Origin: JANQMY01 sp965228775
Lineage (GTDB): Bacteria > Pseudomonadota > Alphaproteobacteria > JANQMY01
Reading direction: 5' to 3'
Length of the DNA stretch: 64,000 nucleotides
NCBI GenBank assembly: GCA_965228775.1
Contig: OZ245840.1
Span: forward strand, 62,001-126,000
Shown piece after piece: positions 44,349 to 51,208 of this stretch. Numbering within the stretch: position 1 is the stretch's first letter; each line of letters opens with the position of its first letter. Under the pieces are notes generated by a model, which saw only the letters and a program-made list of their open reading frames with translations, was not told the DNA's origin and searched no databases. Position numbers and translations under genes: made by a program.

Positions 44349-44984
44349 ATGTTGAGTCGGTTCCAGAAAGTTGTTGTAGCGTTGATATGTGTTTCGGTCT
44401 TCTGGCCAGGTCCTGATACTTATGCCGAGACAAATCCCGCAAACTCATCCAAAAAATCAATTGATGTTATAGAGGACTACTCTGTCGAGAGCATCGGCAG
44501 CGAGCTGACAGACTTGAAAATGGACTGGAGACCAATGTCTCGAGACGATGGGACGTTGGCTGTCGTCGCCGATGTTTTCGGTGTTCGTGTTTTTCTTTTT
44601 CCTGGTAATTGCCGGGAAGAACCGAACTTTGGTTGTAGCGACGTCTATTTGATTTCGGTGATAGATGACCCGAAGATGCCTGCTGAAAAGCTACTCGATT
44701 ACAATAACAGCCACCCTTACGTTTACGTCTTGGCCATAGAGGGTGGCTTCATTGTTCAGCGGTATGATTTTGAACGTGCCGGCGAGCCCGTTGCAAACTT
44801 TGCAGCGAGTTTGATGGGATTTCATAGAAACGTTTTGAACTTCACAAATACATTCGGGTTAACGGTGGATTCTGGAATTGGGTCGCCTTTGAGCCAATCA
44901 CTGCCGCTCCCCGGATCAACGTTTGGCAATCGCTCCAGCATTTTTCCGCAGTGGAATGCGTTAGTTGATGATCCGAGCAATTAG
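44349..44984 (+). CDS. Exported YbjN-like protein (paralogue A)
   Basis: A 211-residue protein; the ATG at 44349 follows GGGGGAG and starts a signal peptide (MLSRFQK, hydrophobic core, TYA-E near residue 25). The mature part fits the YbjN fold: an IEDYSVESIGSELTDLKMDW opening, DVFGVRVFLFPGNC, a Cys pair about eight residues apart, GCSDVYLISVI, LLDYNNSHPYVYV, and RYDFERAGEP near the end. Five relatives lie in this window; this one is closest to paralogue B. Proposed periplasmic location follows from the signal peptide and the Cys pair. Function unknown. It sits between mfd and a remnant of the mfd 3' end. Confidence 0.78.
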   Translation: MLSRFQKVVVALICVSVFWPGPDTYAETNPANSSKKSIDVIEDYSVESIGSELTDLKMDWRPMSRDDGTLAVVADVFGVRVFLFPGNCREEPNFGCSDVYLISVIDDPKMPAEKLLDYNNSHPYVYVLAIEGGFIVQRYDFERAGEPVANFAASLMGFHRNVLNFTNTFGLTVDSGIGSPLSQSLPLPGSTFGNRSSIFPQWNALVDDPSN

Positions 44985-44989
44985 GTGAC

Positions 44990-45152
44990 CTACTCGATTT
45001 CATCAGTACCCATCAGAAAACCTTTAAGCTGCGGCCTGATCAAACCTATTCTACGGCCGTAACTGGCCGGACGCCGAGGACAGACTGGCGGAAACGCAGA
45101 AGCTGCTCAAGGATTTGGAGGAGCTAGCTGAACAGGCGAGGAAAGCGGCTTA
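44990..45152 (+). pseudogene. Orphan 3' end of mfd (duplicate of about 44065-44225)
   Basis: About 160 bases aligned to the end of mfd with its own stop codon (TAA). Most differences are synonymous changes, but a one-base deletion near 45047 breaks the frame in the Asp-Gln-Thr-Val region, so this copy is non-functional. The intact end remains on mfd itself. It looks like the displaced native tail or a foreign ortholog's tail. Confidence 0.88.
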
Positions 45153-45190
45153 AGGCCGAAAGTTGCAAATTCAAATATTTTTTGCTAGCA

Positions 45191-45209
45191 TTGCTATCAG
45201 TGATAGCAA
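45191..45209. promoter_or_regulatory. Perfect palindromic operator upstream of the fitAB-like pair
   Basis: TTGCTATCA, one base G, TGATAGCAA: a perfect 9-1-9 inverted repeat 18 bases before the antitoxin start. RHH antitoxins of the FitA type bind such repeats with their toxin to autorepress the operon, so this is the likely operator. Confidence 0.8.
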
Positions 45210-45227
45210 CTGGGTGGTTTATGTTGC

Positions 45228-45473
45228 ATGGCCACATTGACGATTAGAAATATCGATGACGAAACTAAGGAACAGCTTCGGGTAAGGGCGGCGCGCAAGG
45301 GCCATTCCATGGAGGAAGAGGTGCGCATGATTTTAAGACAAGCCGTTCACGGATTGACAGGACCCGAGCTGCTAAAAGTTACCGAAACCCTTTTTGGAAA
45401 ACAGCACGGTGTTGATCTGGATATTCCTCAGAGGCAGGGCCGCCTGAGATCACCCGGTTTTGCGGAAGAGTAA
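45228..45473 (+). CDS. FitA-like ribbon-helix-helix antitoxin
   Basis: An 81-residue antitoxin. The first 45 residues are a ribbon-helix-helix DNA-binding domain (ATLTIRNIDDETKEQLRVRA, then HSMEEEVRMILRQAV). The C-terminal tail (about residues 50-81, ending RSPGFAEE) should wrap the toxin. The PIN toxin gene begins eight bases after the stop. A perfect palindrome upstream is the probable autoregulatory operator. Confidence 0.9.
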   Translation: MATLTIRNIDDETKEQLRVRAARKGHSMEEEVRMILRQAVHGLTGPELLKVTETLFGKQHGVDLDIPQRQGRLRSPGFAEE

Positions 45474-45481
45474 TCGGCACT

Positions 45482-45901
45482 GTGATTATTCTCGATACAA
45501 ATGTTCTTTCCGAGTTGATGCGCCCCCAACCTTCCGAGAACGTGACCGATTGGCTAAATGACCAGGCGGATGAGCGTATTACGACGACTTCAATCACAAT
45601 CGCTGAAGTCCAATTCGGTATCTTAAGAATGCCAAGAGGTAAAAAGCGGCAAAACATAGAGACGCGTTTTGTTCAATTTTTGTCGTCAGGAGGCGGATTG
45701 TTAGTTCTTCCTTTTGACGAAACAACCGCCTCGGCGTTCGCTTACTGCGCCTGTAAACGAGAAAAGGCGGGACTACATTTGGATACGCCTGACCTCATGA
45801 TTGCCGCAATTGCCCGCACCGCGGATGCGTGTATTGCGACGCGGAACACAAGCGATTTCGAGGAGACCGGAATAGAAACGGTTAACCCTTGGAAAAGCTG
45901 A
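45482..45901 (+). CDS. PIN-domain toxin (FitB/VapC family)
   Basis: A 139-residue ribonuclease toxin starting at GTG. The acidic PIN residues are Asp5 (LDTNVLSEL), Glu42 (TIAEVQFGI), Asp104 (DTPDLMIAAIA) and Asp125 (RNTSDF), all in place, so it should cleave RNA when not bound by the antitoxin. It pairs with the FitA-like gene directly upstream. A second PIN toxin of the same subfamily lies 121 bases downstream. Confidence 0.93.
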   Translation: MIILDTNVLSELMRPQPSENVTDWLNDQADERITTTSITIAEVQFGILRMPRGKKRQNIETRFVQFLSSGGGLLVLPFDETTASAFAYCACKREKAGLHLDTPDLMIAAIARTADACIATRNTSDFEETGIETVNPWKS

Positions 45902-45940
45902 CGAGACCTTCTGGCTCCTTTTATTCTATTGCAGCTTTGG

Positions 45941-45979
45941 TTAAAGAGTATTGAGGGGTTGTTAACAACAACTCTTTAA
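45941..45979. other. Hairpin between the two PIN-toxin genes
   Basis: TTAAAGAGT at 45941-45949 pairs exactly with ACTCTTTAA at 45971-45979; the loop contains a 12-base palindrome (45958-45969). There is only a short A/T tail, so it may be a weak terminator of the fitAB-like operon or a protein-binding site. Confidence 0.55.
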
Positions 45980-46022
45980 AATTGCAGGCAGGTGCAGTTT
46001 AGCAATCGCTTGCCGGGGCTCG

Positions 46023-46439
46023 ATGATCATATTCGATACCAGCGTGATGTCTGAACTCATCCGGCCGAGGCCCGCGCCGGAGGTGAAGGAATGGCTGTGG
46101 GAACAGCGTGACGAGGATCTCGCGACGACGGCTGTGACAATTGCCGAAATCGAACAACAGCTTTACCGCCTGCCGGAAGGCAAGAGGCGCAACGAGTTTA
46201 ATGATCGTTTGGTGCAGTTGATCGCCTCGAAGCTCACCTTGCCGGTGTTGCCGTTTGACGATTTGGCGGCGCGGGTCTATCCGATCTGCTCGATCGCGCG
46301 CAAGAATGCCGGCCTGCGCCGAGACATTGCAGATCTGATGATCGCGGCGATCGCCCATAGCAAGAAGGCCATTATCGCGACACGCAGTGCCCGCGACTTT
46401 GAAGCCACCGGCATCGATGTGATCAATCCGTGGAAATAA
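46023..46439 (+). CDS. Orphan PIN-domain toxin (VapC/FitB family)
   Basis: A 138-residue PIN protein, clearly related to the toxin at 45482 (IIFDTSVMSEL, TIAEIEQQLY, DIADLMIAAIA, IATRSARDF). Asp5, Glu42, Asp104 and Asp125 are conserved, so activity is expected. No antitoxin gene precedes it in the 121-base gap, and the ribosome site is weak. It may rely on the FitA-like antitoxin of the neighbouring operon, or its antitoxin was lost. The last 65 or so bases recur almost unchanged at 47228-47295 beyond an AT-rich insert. Confidence 0.9.
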   Translation: MIIFDTSVMSELIRPRPAPEVKEWLWEQRDEDLATTAVTIAEIEQQLYRLPEGKRRNEFNDRLVQLIASKLTLPVLPFDDLAARVYPICSIARKNAGLRRDIADLMIAAIAHSKKAIIATRSARDFEATGIDVINPWK

Positions 46440-46580
46440 ATCCAATAATCCCCCCAGTAAAGACTTCAAAGATTTTCGATATCTCTGGAAACTTACTTAA
46501 CGGAGAGATGTCGAATCATTTATACTGAAGGACTCAGCGTAGAATTAGGAAGCCTGCTAGAATCCATTTTGGAGAAGGTG

Positions 46581-47051
46581 ATGATTGCTGAATCTGAAGG
46601 AACAGAAAGCAAAGACTGGTTGACCATTCGGTATCAAACTTATCTGGATCATAGAAAGATACTAGTAGAATCCAAACAAGAGCAGGAGAAGCTGTTTGAT
46701 AGAACAGCAATATATATAGCAACCGGCGCTTTAGCATTATCGTTGGCATTTATTCAGCAAATAACGGAACCAAGCGAACCGAGCTACGTCCCCATAGTTT
46801 GGTTAGGCTGGTCTTGTCTGGTTATCTCTGTTCTTTCGACGCTTACATCTTTTCAATTTTCAGTTCTTGCATTCGAGCAAGAAGTAAAGAAATTTGACTC
46901 TGAGTTTGATGGAGAAGATCTCAGTGCGGTTGAAGAAGGAGGCTGCAATTGGGGACGTGCGGTTTGCGTGGCTAACTGGACCTCACTAGGAACCATAATT
47001 TTAGGGATATCTCTACTCGCGGTTTTCATTTCGGCAAATTCATTCAAATAG
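46581..47051 (+). CDS. Small membrane protein, function unknown (cargo gene)
   Basis: A 156-residue protein from the ATG at 46581, which has GGAGAAGG just upstream. A charged N-terminal helix (RYQTYLDHRKILVESKQEQEK without break is typical coiled-coil) leads into membrane helices at about residues 43-62, 72-96 and 130-153. The layout loosely recalls SLATT-type proteins, which are linked to nucleotide-triggered immunity, but the match is weak and unproven. It is coupled to a small proline-rich ORF nine bases downstream. Very AT-rich for this genome. Confidence 0.68.
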   Translation: MIAESEGTESKDWLTIRYQTYLDHRKILVESKQEQEKLFDRTAIYIATGALALSLAFIQQITEPSEPSYVPIVWLGWSCLVISVLSTLTSFQFSVLAFEQEVKKFDSEFDGEDLSAVEEGGCNWGRAVCVANWTSLGTIILGISLLAVFISANSFK

Positions 47052-47060
47052 GTGGGCGGT

Positions 47061-47219
47061 ATGACTGGAAACGAAAATACGGGTGGATCTAGTGATGGGC
47101 ACATTAAGAAAGGTTCTACACCGCCTTCAATTCCTCGTTTGCCAACTCCAAATAAACCGGGGGGTGGTAGTAATCCGCCCACCCCTCCAAAGATGCCACC
47201 TAAGCCTTCCAAGAAGTAA
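47061..47219 (+). CDS. Small proline-rich protein (cargo gene)
   Basis: A 52-residue ORF starting nine bases after the membrane-protein stop, preceded by GGTGGGCGG. The N-terminus is polar (MTGNENTGGSSDGHIKKGS), the rest is Pro/Lys/Gly-rich with PPSIPRLPTP and PPTPPKMPPKPSKK, so it is likely unstructured and basic. No family recognised. The close spacing suggests it works with the membrane protein. Its short length makes the call tentative. Confidence 0.5.
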   Translation: MTGNENTGGSSDGHIKKGSTPPSIPRLPTPNKPGGGSNPPTPPKMPPKPSKK

Positions 47220-47227
47220 AGGAACGC

Positions 47228-47295
47228 TGGCCACGCGCAGTGCCCGCGACTTTGAAGCCACCGGCATCGATGTGATCAATCCCTGGAAGAGCTGA
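47228..47295 (+). pseudogene. Orphan 3' end of a PIN-toxin gene (duplicate of about 46373-46439)
   Basis: A stretch encoding LATRSARDFEATGIDVINPW and a stop, nearly identical in bases to the end of the orphan PIN toxin. The two differ at the very end: the intact toxin stops after PWK, while this copy reads PWKS like the FitB-like toxin at 45482. This supports an allele switch at the 3' end. Confidence 0.88.
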
Positions 47296-47377
47296 CCCGC
47301 CCGCCAGTTGTCAAAAGAGGGTAGAGTGATAAGCTGCGCCCTATACTTTTGAGTGTGGCTTAAGCGGGGGAAATGCG

Positions 47378-48076
47378 GTGTTTTTTGTTAGAATTTGCGC
47401 GGCGGCTGTGGTCGGCGCGTCTTTGATGTGGGGAGCGCCCAGCGCGCATGCGCAGAGCCATCTGGGGACGCCACAATCGTCTCCAGGCAAGATGCAGGAT
47501 TTCACCACGCAAACCATCAGCGCGGTTCTGCAGGCGGCCGGCATCAAATCGACATCGGAAGTATTGGAAGACAATACGCCCGTGGTCATCGGGGATGCTT
47601 TCGGTGTACGGATTTATTTCTTCCCGGGCAGTTGCGCGTCGGTGCTTCTGCGCGGGTGTACCGATGTCTACATGATTTCGGTCATCACGGCACCACAAGT
47701 GGGCGTGGAAAGACTTGCCAAGTTTAATGATGAAGGCTTCTATGCCTTCGTTTCCTCGGACGCCGAAGGCTATACCATTGCACGCTATGACTTTGAACAA
47801 GACGGTCAGTCAGCCGTCAATTTCATTGGCGGGATTACGATGCTGCGCCGGGACGTTTTGTTCTTTCTCAAAGAATTTGGATTTTCGCCGAGCACCATCA
47901 GTGAGCTGACGGATAAGGAAAAAGAACTTATGGCCGGACTTCGGTCCAACATGGTGGATGTCCCGGACCTGGACGCGGTTGCGGAGACATCGGACGGCAG
48001 CGCCAAACGCAACGAACTGGACAGATTGCTTGAGCTGGTCCGTAAGAAGGATGCGGCGCTGGGGAACGGTGAGTAG
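47378..48076 (+). CDS. Exported YbjN-like protein (paralogue B)
   Basis: A 232-residue protein starting at GTG with GGGGG upstream. Signal peptide: MFFVRICAAAVVGASLMWG, cleavage after AHA near residue 25. Mature part: ISAVLQAAGI, DAFGVRIYFFPGSC, Cys pair, GCTDVYMISVI, ARYDFEQDGQSAVNFIGGI, which matches the YbjN pattern and is closest to paralogue A. The C-terminal 60 residues are charged. It forms a likely operon with the phosphatase gene 39 bases downstream. Confidence 0.8.
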   Translation: MFFVRICAAAVVGASLMWGAPSAHAQSHLGTPQSSPGKMQDFTTQTISAVLQAAGIKSTSEVLEDNTPVVIGDAFGVRIYFFPGSCASVLLRGCTDVYMISVITAPQVGVERLAKFNDEGFYAFVSSDAEGYTIARYDFEQDGQSAVNFIGGITMLRRDVLFFLKEFGFSPSTISELTDKEKELMAGLRSNMVDVPDLDAVAETSDGSAKRNELDRLLELVRKKDAALGNGE

Positions 48077-48115
48077 GTCCTGCTGACGCCACACCCCTCG
48101 GGCAAACAGAGTGCC

Positions 48116-48604
48116 ATGCTTGAAAATCTATCTCCGCAGTCCCTCATCCTTGGTCCGCGCCCGGGCAAGAAATCCTTCGAACGGCTGTCGCAGCTGAACC
48201 TCACCCATTGCTGCACGCTCCTTGGAGAGAAGGAGACGCCATCAGCCATCAAGAAGATAAGCGCGCGGCTCGGGTGTGAGTGGCTCTGGCTGTCCATTGA
48301 TGGCGGTAGCTTAGAGACACTTCAGGCGGTCGATATCGAAAGCCATGTGAGAACGCTCAACAGCGCGCTCGACGGCGTGCCGAACCCAGTTGTCTATCTG
48401 CACTGTTCGGCTGGTATTCATCGGACGGGATTTTTCGCCTACCTTTTGCTTCGTGTGAAAGGAGAGGCGCCGGATGAGGCCGTTGCCACATTGGAAAAAC
48501 TTCGTACGGTTACGGCACAGCAAGTCGGCGAAGAACGCATCGCATTGGCCGAGGAAATGCTGCGCAATAGCGCTCTAAACATAAACACCGAGAGCACAAG
48601 TTAG
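48116..48604 (+). CDS. Tyrosine/dual-specificity phosphatase-like protein
   Basis: A 162-residue protein with the cysteine-phosphatase P-loop HCSAGIHRTG (Cys97, Arg103) and the upstream LWLSIDGGS segment that can supply the general acid Asp62. It lacks a signal peptide, so it acts in the cytoplasm. Homology is to small DSP-type phosphatases; the substrate may be a phosphoprotein, phosphoinositide or nucleotide. It follows paralogue B of the YbjN-like genes and precedes paralogue C, all on the plus strand. Confidence 0.85.
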   Translation: MLENLSPQSLILGPRPGKKSFERLSQLNLTHCCTLLGEKETPSAIKKISARLGCEWLWLSIDGGSLETLQAVDIESHVRTLNSALDGVPNPVVYLHCSAGIHRTGFFAYLLLRVKGEAPDEAVATLEKLRTVTAQQVGEERIALAEEMLRNSALNINTESTS

Positions 48605-48713
48605 AGGAGCCGCCATTCTTCGCCCGCGATGGTTTGACTTGAGCGAGCCTGACTGATCCTATGGCTTAGGCACACCGGTTTGTGACGGTTTGATTTCAGT
48701 TTTGGGGGGAAGT

Positions 48714-49460
48714 ATGCGGCTTCATGCGTTTTTTCGGATAGCAGCGCTGGTATTGGGTGTATCGGCGTTGGGCGTTGCGTCTGCTGTGGCGCAACAGCTC
48801 ACAGGGCCTGAACAGCAGCGAAGCAGAATTCCTGAAATCCGCAACCCTGGGGGGATCGTCGATGACTACACGGTCACCTCGGTCGGCCGCATCTTGACCG
48901 ACATGCAACTGCCCTGGACAGTTGAAACGTTAAACCGTGGTCAAAAGGTAGTTGCGGCAAATGTTTACGGGATTCAGGTTCTTCTCGCGCCGGGGCAATG
49001 CAATCGCGGCGGTAAAGCATCGTGTACGGATATACAGATCTTATCGCTCTTCGAATTCGACGACCAGCCCGTTTCACCGGTGCTCGCCTCACGGTTTAAC
49101 AATGATTTCCCTTTCGGATATGTGGGCCTTTCCAGCGGCAATGGTATTTTCTTTCGCAGATATGATTATGAAGAGACAGGGTTTGCCAGGTCTCATCTGC
49201 GTCATGGTATTTTGTCTTTCCGCGGCTTTGCAGAGGACTTCTTTCAGTCTTTTCAGCTCACATTGAGCGATGCGGGAGCCCCTGCTCAAGACCCGGCTGA
49301 ACCGCCCGTAAGCTTGCGGCCTGGTTCTGCACAGGAGGCCCCTAAGACTGGCAAAGTGGAACCCTTTTCCTTTGGCGGCTCTGGGGGGCAGGCGCTAGAT
49401 CTCAACCAACTCATTGAGGATGCACAGGCAAAAGAGAACCTCATCAACAAAGTCCGGTAG
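48714..49460 (+). CDS. Exported YbjN-like protein (paralogue C)
   Basis: A 248-residue protein; the ATG at 48714 follows GGGGGGAAG. Signal peptide MRLHAFFRIAALVLGVSALG, cleavage after VAQ-type Ala-rich end near residue 27. The YbjN core is GGIVDDYTVTSVGRILTDM, VYGIQVLLAPGQC, a Cys pair nine residues apart, SCTDIQILSLF, FGYVGLSSGNGIFFRRYDYEE. The C-terminal part is Pro/Ala-rich with a final helix. Same operon direction as paralogue B and the phosphatase. Confidence 0.8.
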   Translation: MRLHAFFRIAALVLGVSALGVASAVAQQLTGPEQQRSRIPEIRNPGGIVDDYTVTSVGRILTDMQLPWTVETLNRGQKVVAANVYGIQVLLAPGQCNRGGKASCTDIQILSLFEFDDQPVSPVLASRFNNDFPFGYVGLSSGNGIFFRRYDYEETGFARSHLRHGILSFRGFAEDFFQSFQLTLSDAGAPAQDPAEPPVSLRPGSAQEAPKTGKVEPFSFGGSGGQALDLNQLIEDAQAKENLINKVR

Positions 49461-49651
49461 AAAAGTAAAACACGGAGCTGCCGGGTAAGAGAGTTCCGCC
49501 ACGGGCTTCGCAAAGCCAAACATTCCGGTCTATCTTTCGTAAAACCAGAGCGCGATTAGGCTAACTGTCTGATCGCGCGACAAACGGAAATGCGCTGGCA
49601 TGATCAAGTTTCGATGGAAATGATCATGGCCTAGGAGATGGGAGAGGCCCG

Positions 49652-50509
49652 ATGAAGAACGTATCCGGAAAAACAGCTGTCATTACTGGCGGTGCCAGCG
49701 GCATCGGCTTTGGCATGGCTCAGGTTTTTGCTGAAGCCGGCATGAATCTCGTATTGCTGGATGTGGAAGCGAGTGCGCTTGATGGCGCCGCCGAAAAGCT
49801 GCGGGCTACGGGCACAAAGGTTGAAACGATTGTTGCGGACGTGACCGACCGGGACGGTATGGCTAATGCCGCCCAGAAAGCCACACAGGCCTTCGGCGCT
49901 GTGCATCTGCTCTGCAACAATGCGGGCGTCAACGCCATGGGCCCCTTCGAAGAGCTTTCTTATCAAGATTGGGACTGGGTCATGGGCGTCAATGTGAATG
50001 GTGTCGTCAACGGTGTGGTTAGTTTCCTGCCGGAGCTGAAGAAGCATGGAACGGATGCGCATATTGTAAACACGGCCTCCGTAGGCGGCCTTTTGGGCAT
50101 GCCCAATCTCACCATTTACAATGCCAGCAAATTCGCCGTTGTCGGGTTTTCAGAGGCGCTTCGGGCTGACCTGAAGGAAAGCGGCGTGGGTGTCTCGGTG
50201 CTGTGCCCCGGTGTGGTGAAATCAAACCTGGCCACAAGTGCTCGCAACAGGCCGAGTGGTCTGAAGAACAATGCGGATGATCCGGTTGTGCCCGATGCAG
50301 CGGCTGCCGGTATTGAGATGGGTACCGATCCGATTGATCTTGGACGCCACGTATTGCAATCAGTTCAAGACGGTGAGTTTTTCATCTGTACACATCCGGA
50401 ATTTCAAGGCGCGCTCAAGATCAGGCATGACGCGATCGATGGATCATTTAGAGGCAAAGCGGACCCCGCCGCTTTGGAAGCCGTCAGCGGGATGGTGCTT
50501 CCGTTTTGA
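49652..50509 (+). CDS. SDR family NAD(P)-dependent oxidoreductase
   Basis: A 285-residue SDR with a strong ribosome site (GGGAGAGG). Cofactor motif TGGASGIG, NNAG, Ser in NTASVGG, Tyr/Lys in YNASKFA. It is longer than classical SDRs, with a C-terminal extension (FICTHPEFQGALKIRHDAI) seen in a proteobacterial subgroup linked to lipid metabolism. Its end overlaps the convergent gene at 50484 by 26 bases. Confidence 0.9.
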   Translation: MKNVSGKTAVITGGASGIGFGMAQVFAEAGMNLVLLDVEASALDGAAEKLRATGTKVETIVADVTDRDGMANAAQKATQAFGAVHLLCNNAGVNAMGPFEELSYQDWDWVMGVNVNGVVNGVVSFLPELKKHGTDAHIVNTASVGGLLGMPNLTIYNASKFAVVGFSEALRADLKESGVGVSVLCPGVVKSNLATSARNRPSGLKNNADDPVVPDAAAAGIEMGTDPIDLGRHVLQSVQDGEFFICTHPEFQGALKIRHDAIDGSFRGKADPAALEAVSGMVLPF

Positions 50510-51164
50510 TGCTGGAGGTCGCGGTCTCGAAAGTATTTTTCATGTGCTCGAGCGTCTCTTGCATGAGAGGCTTGTAATCCTTCTTCAGGAAACCGCGGCG
50601 AAACTGCCAACGGCCGACGGGCCCCAGCGCCCCCGGCAGTGTGTCCTCGCGCAGTGAAAAGCCGTGGGTCCACGCGATACTTGTGCGCGTGGGACTTATG
50701 GCGGTGTAGATGAGCTCGCCGACCGAGTAGTCAACGGACTCGGTCGATTTCGAGGCATAGCTCCAGATCTGATATCGGAAGCGGTGTGTGTTTTCTGTGG
50801 TTTCCTTCAAGATCACATGTTCCAGCCGCGTTGTATCGTCTGCCAGGCAAACAAGACGGCGGGAGCCGATGTCTCCATAACCGCCCGTGGTGAGCGTGAC
50901 CGTGCCAATGACCGCTGGAAAGTCGCTTTCCGCCGGTGCCTGATCTTCAATAAGCTGATCCTCAAGGGCTGCGACCAGATCGGTCAAAGGCACTTCGATT
51001 TCAATGGTTTCAGTTCTCTGCAACAGTTCGTCCAGAGGCGCGGGGATTGGCGCCTGGGGCGCCACATATCCTAATGGTTCGTCGCATCGCTCCGCCGCCG
51101 CCGCGGCGGTTAGGAACAGGCCCGCCAGAGGGGCGAGGACCAACGCTTTACACACTCGAAGCAT
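50484..51164 (-). CDS. Exported SRPBCC-like protein, function unknown
   Basis: A 226-residue protein with a signal peptide (MLRVCKALVLAPLAGLFLTAA, cleavage after AAA near residue 24). The body alternates strands with a long C-terminal helix (PLMQETLEHMKNTFETA), and SVGELIYTAISPTRTSIAWTHGF fits a START/SRPBCC lipid-binding fold. No specific family was recognised. It is minus strand, between a convergent SDR gene and the Rieske oxygenase gene. Confidence 0.65.
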   Translation of the reverse strand: MLRVCKALVLAPLAGLFLTAAAAAERCDEPLGYVAPQAPIPAPLDELLQRTETIEIEVPLTDLVAALEDQLIEDQAPAESDFPAVIGTVTLTTGGYGDIGSRRLVCLADDTTRLEHVILKETTENTHRFRYQIWSYASKSTESVDYSVGELIYTAISPTRTSIAWTHGFSLREDTLPGALGPVGRWQFRRGFLKKDYKPLMQETLEHMKNTFETATSSIKTEAPSR

Positions 51165-51208
51165 GACACCTCCGGTGACATGGCCAAAACGAGCTTAAAG
51201 GTTAACAC

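Larger units (their letters stand above)
44226..45152 (+). mobile_element. Candidate cargo insert bounded by mfd 3'-end duplication
   Basis: From the mfd stop codon to the end of a second, partial mfd 3' end. It carries a single exported YbjN-like gene and is AT-richer than mfd. No recombinase or terminal repeat is visible. The organisation matches the inserts behind the SDR gene (17.0-19.3 kb) and the PIN-toxin gene (46.4-47.3 kb). Confidence 0.45.
46440..47295 (+). mobile_element. Candidate cargo insert bounded by PIN-toxin 3'-end duplication
   Basis: From the stop codon of the orphan PIN toxin to the end of a second copy of its 3' end. The segment is clearly AT-rich and carries a three-helix membrane protein gene and a small proline-rich gene. 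No integrase or terminal repeats are visible. Same organisation as the inserts behind the SDR and mfd genes. Confidence 0.45.
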
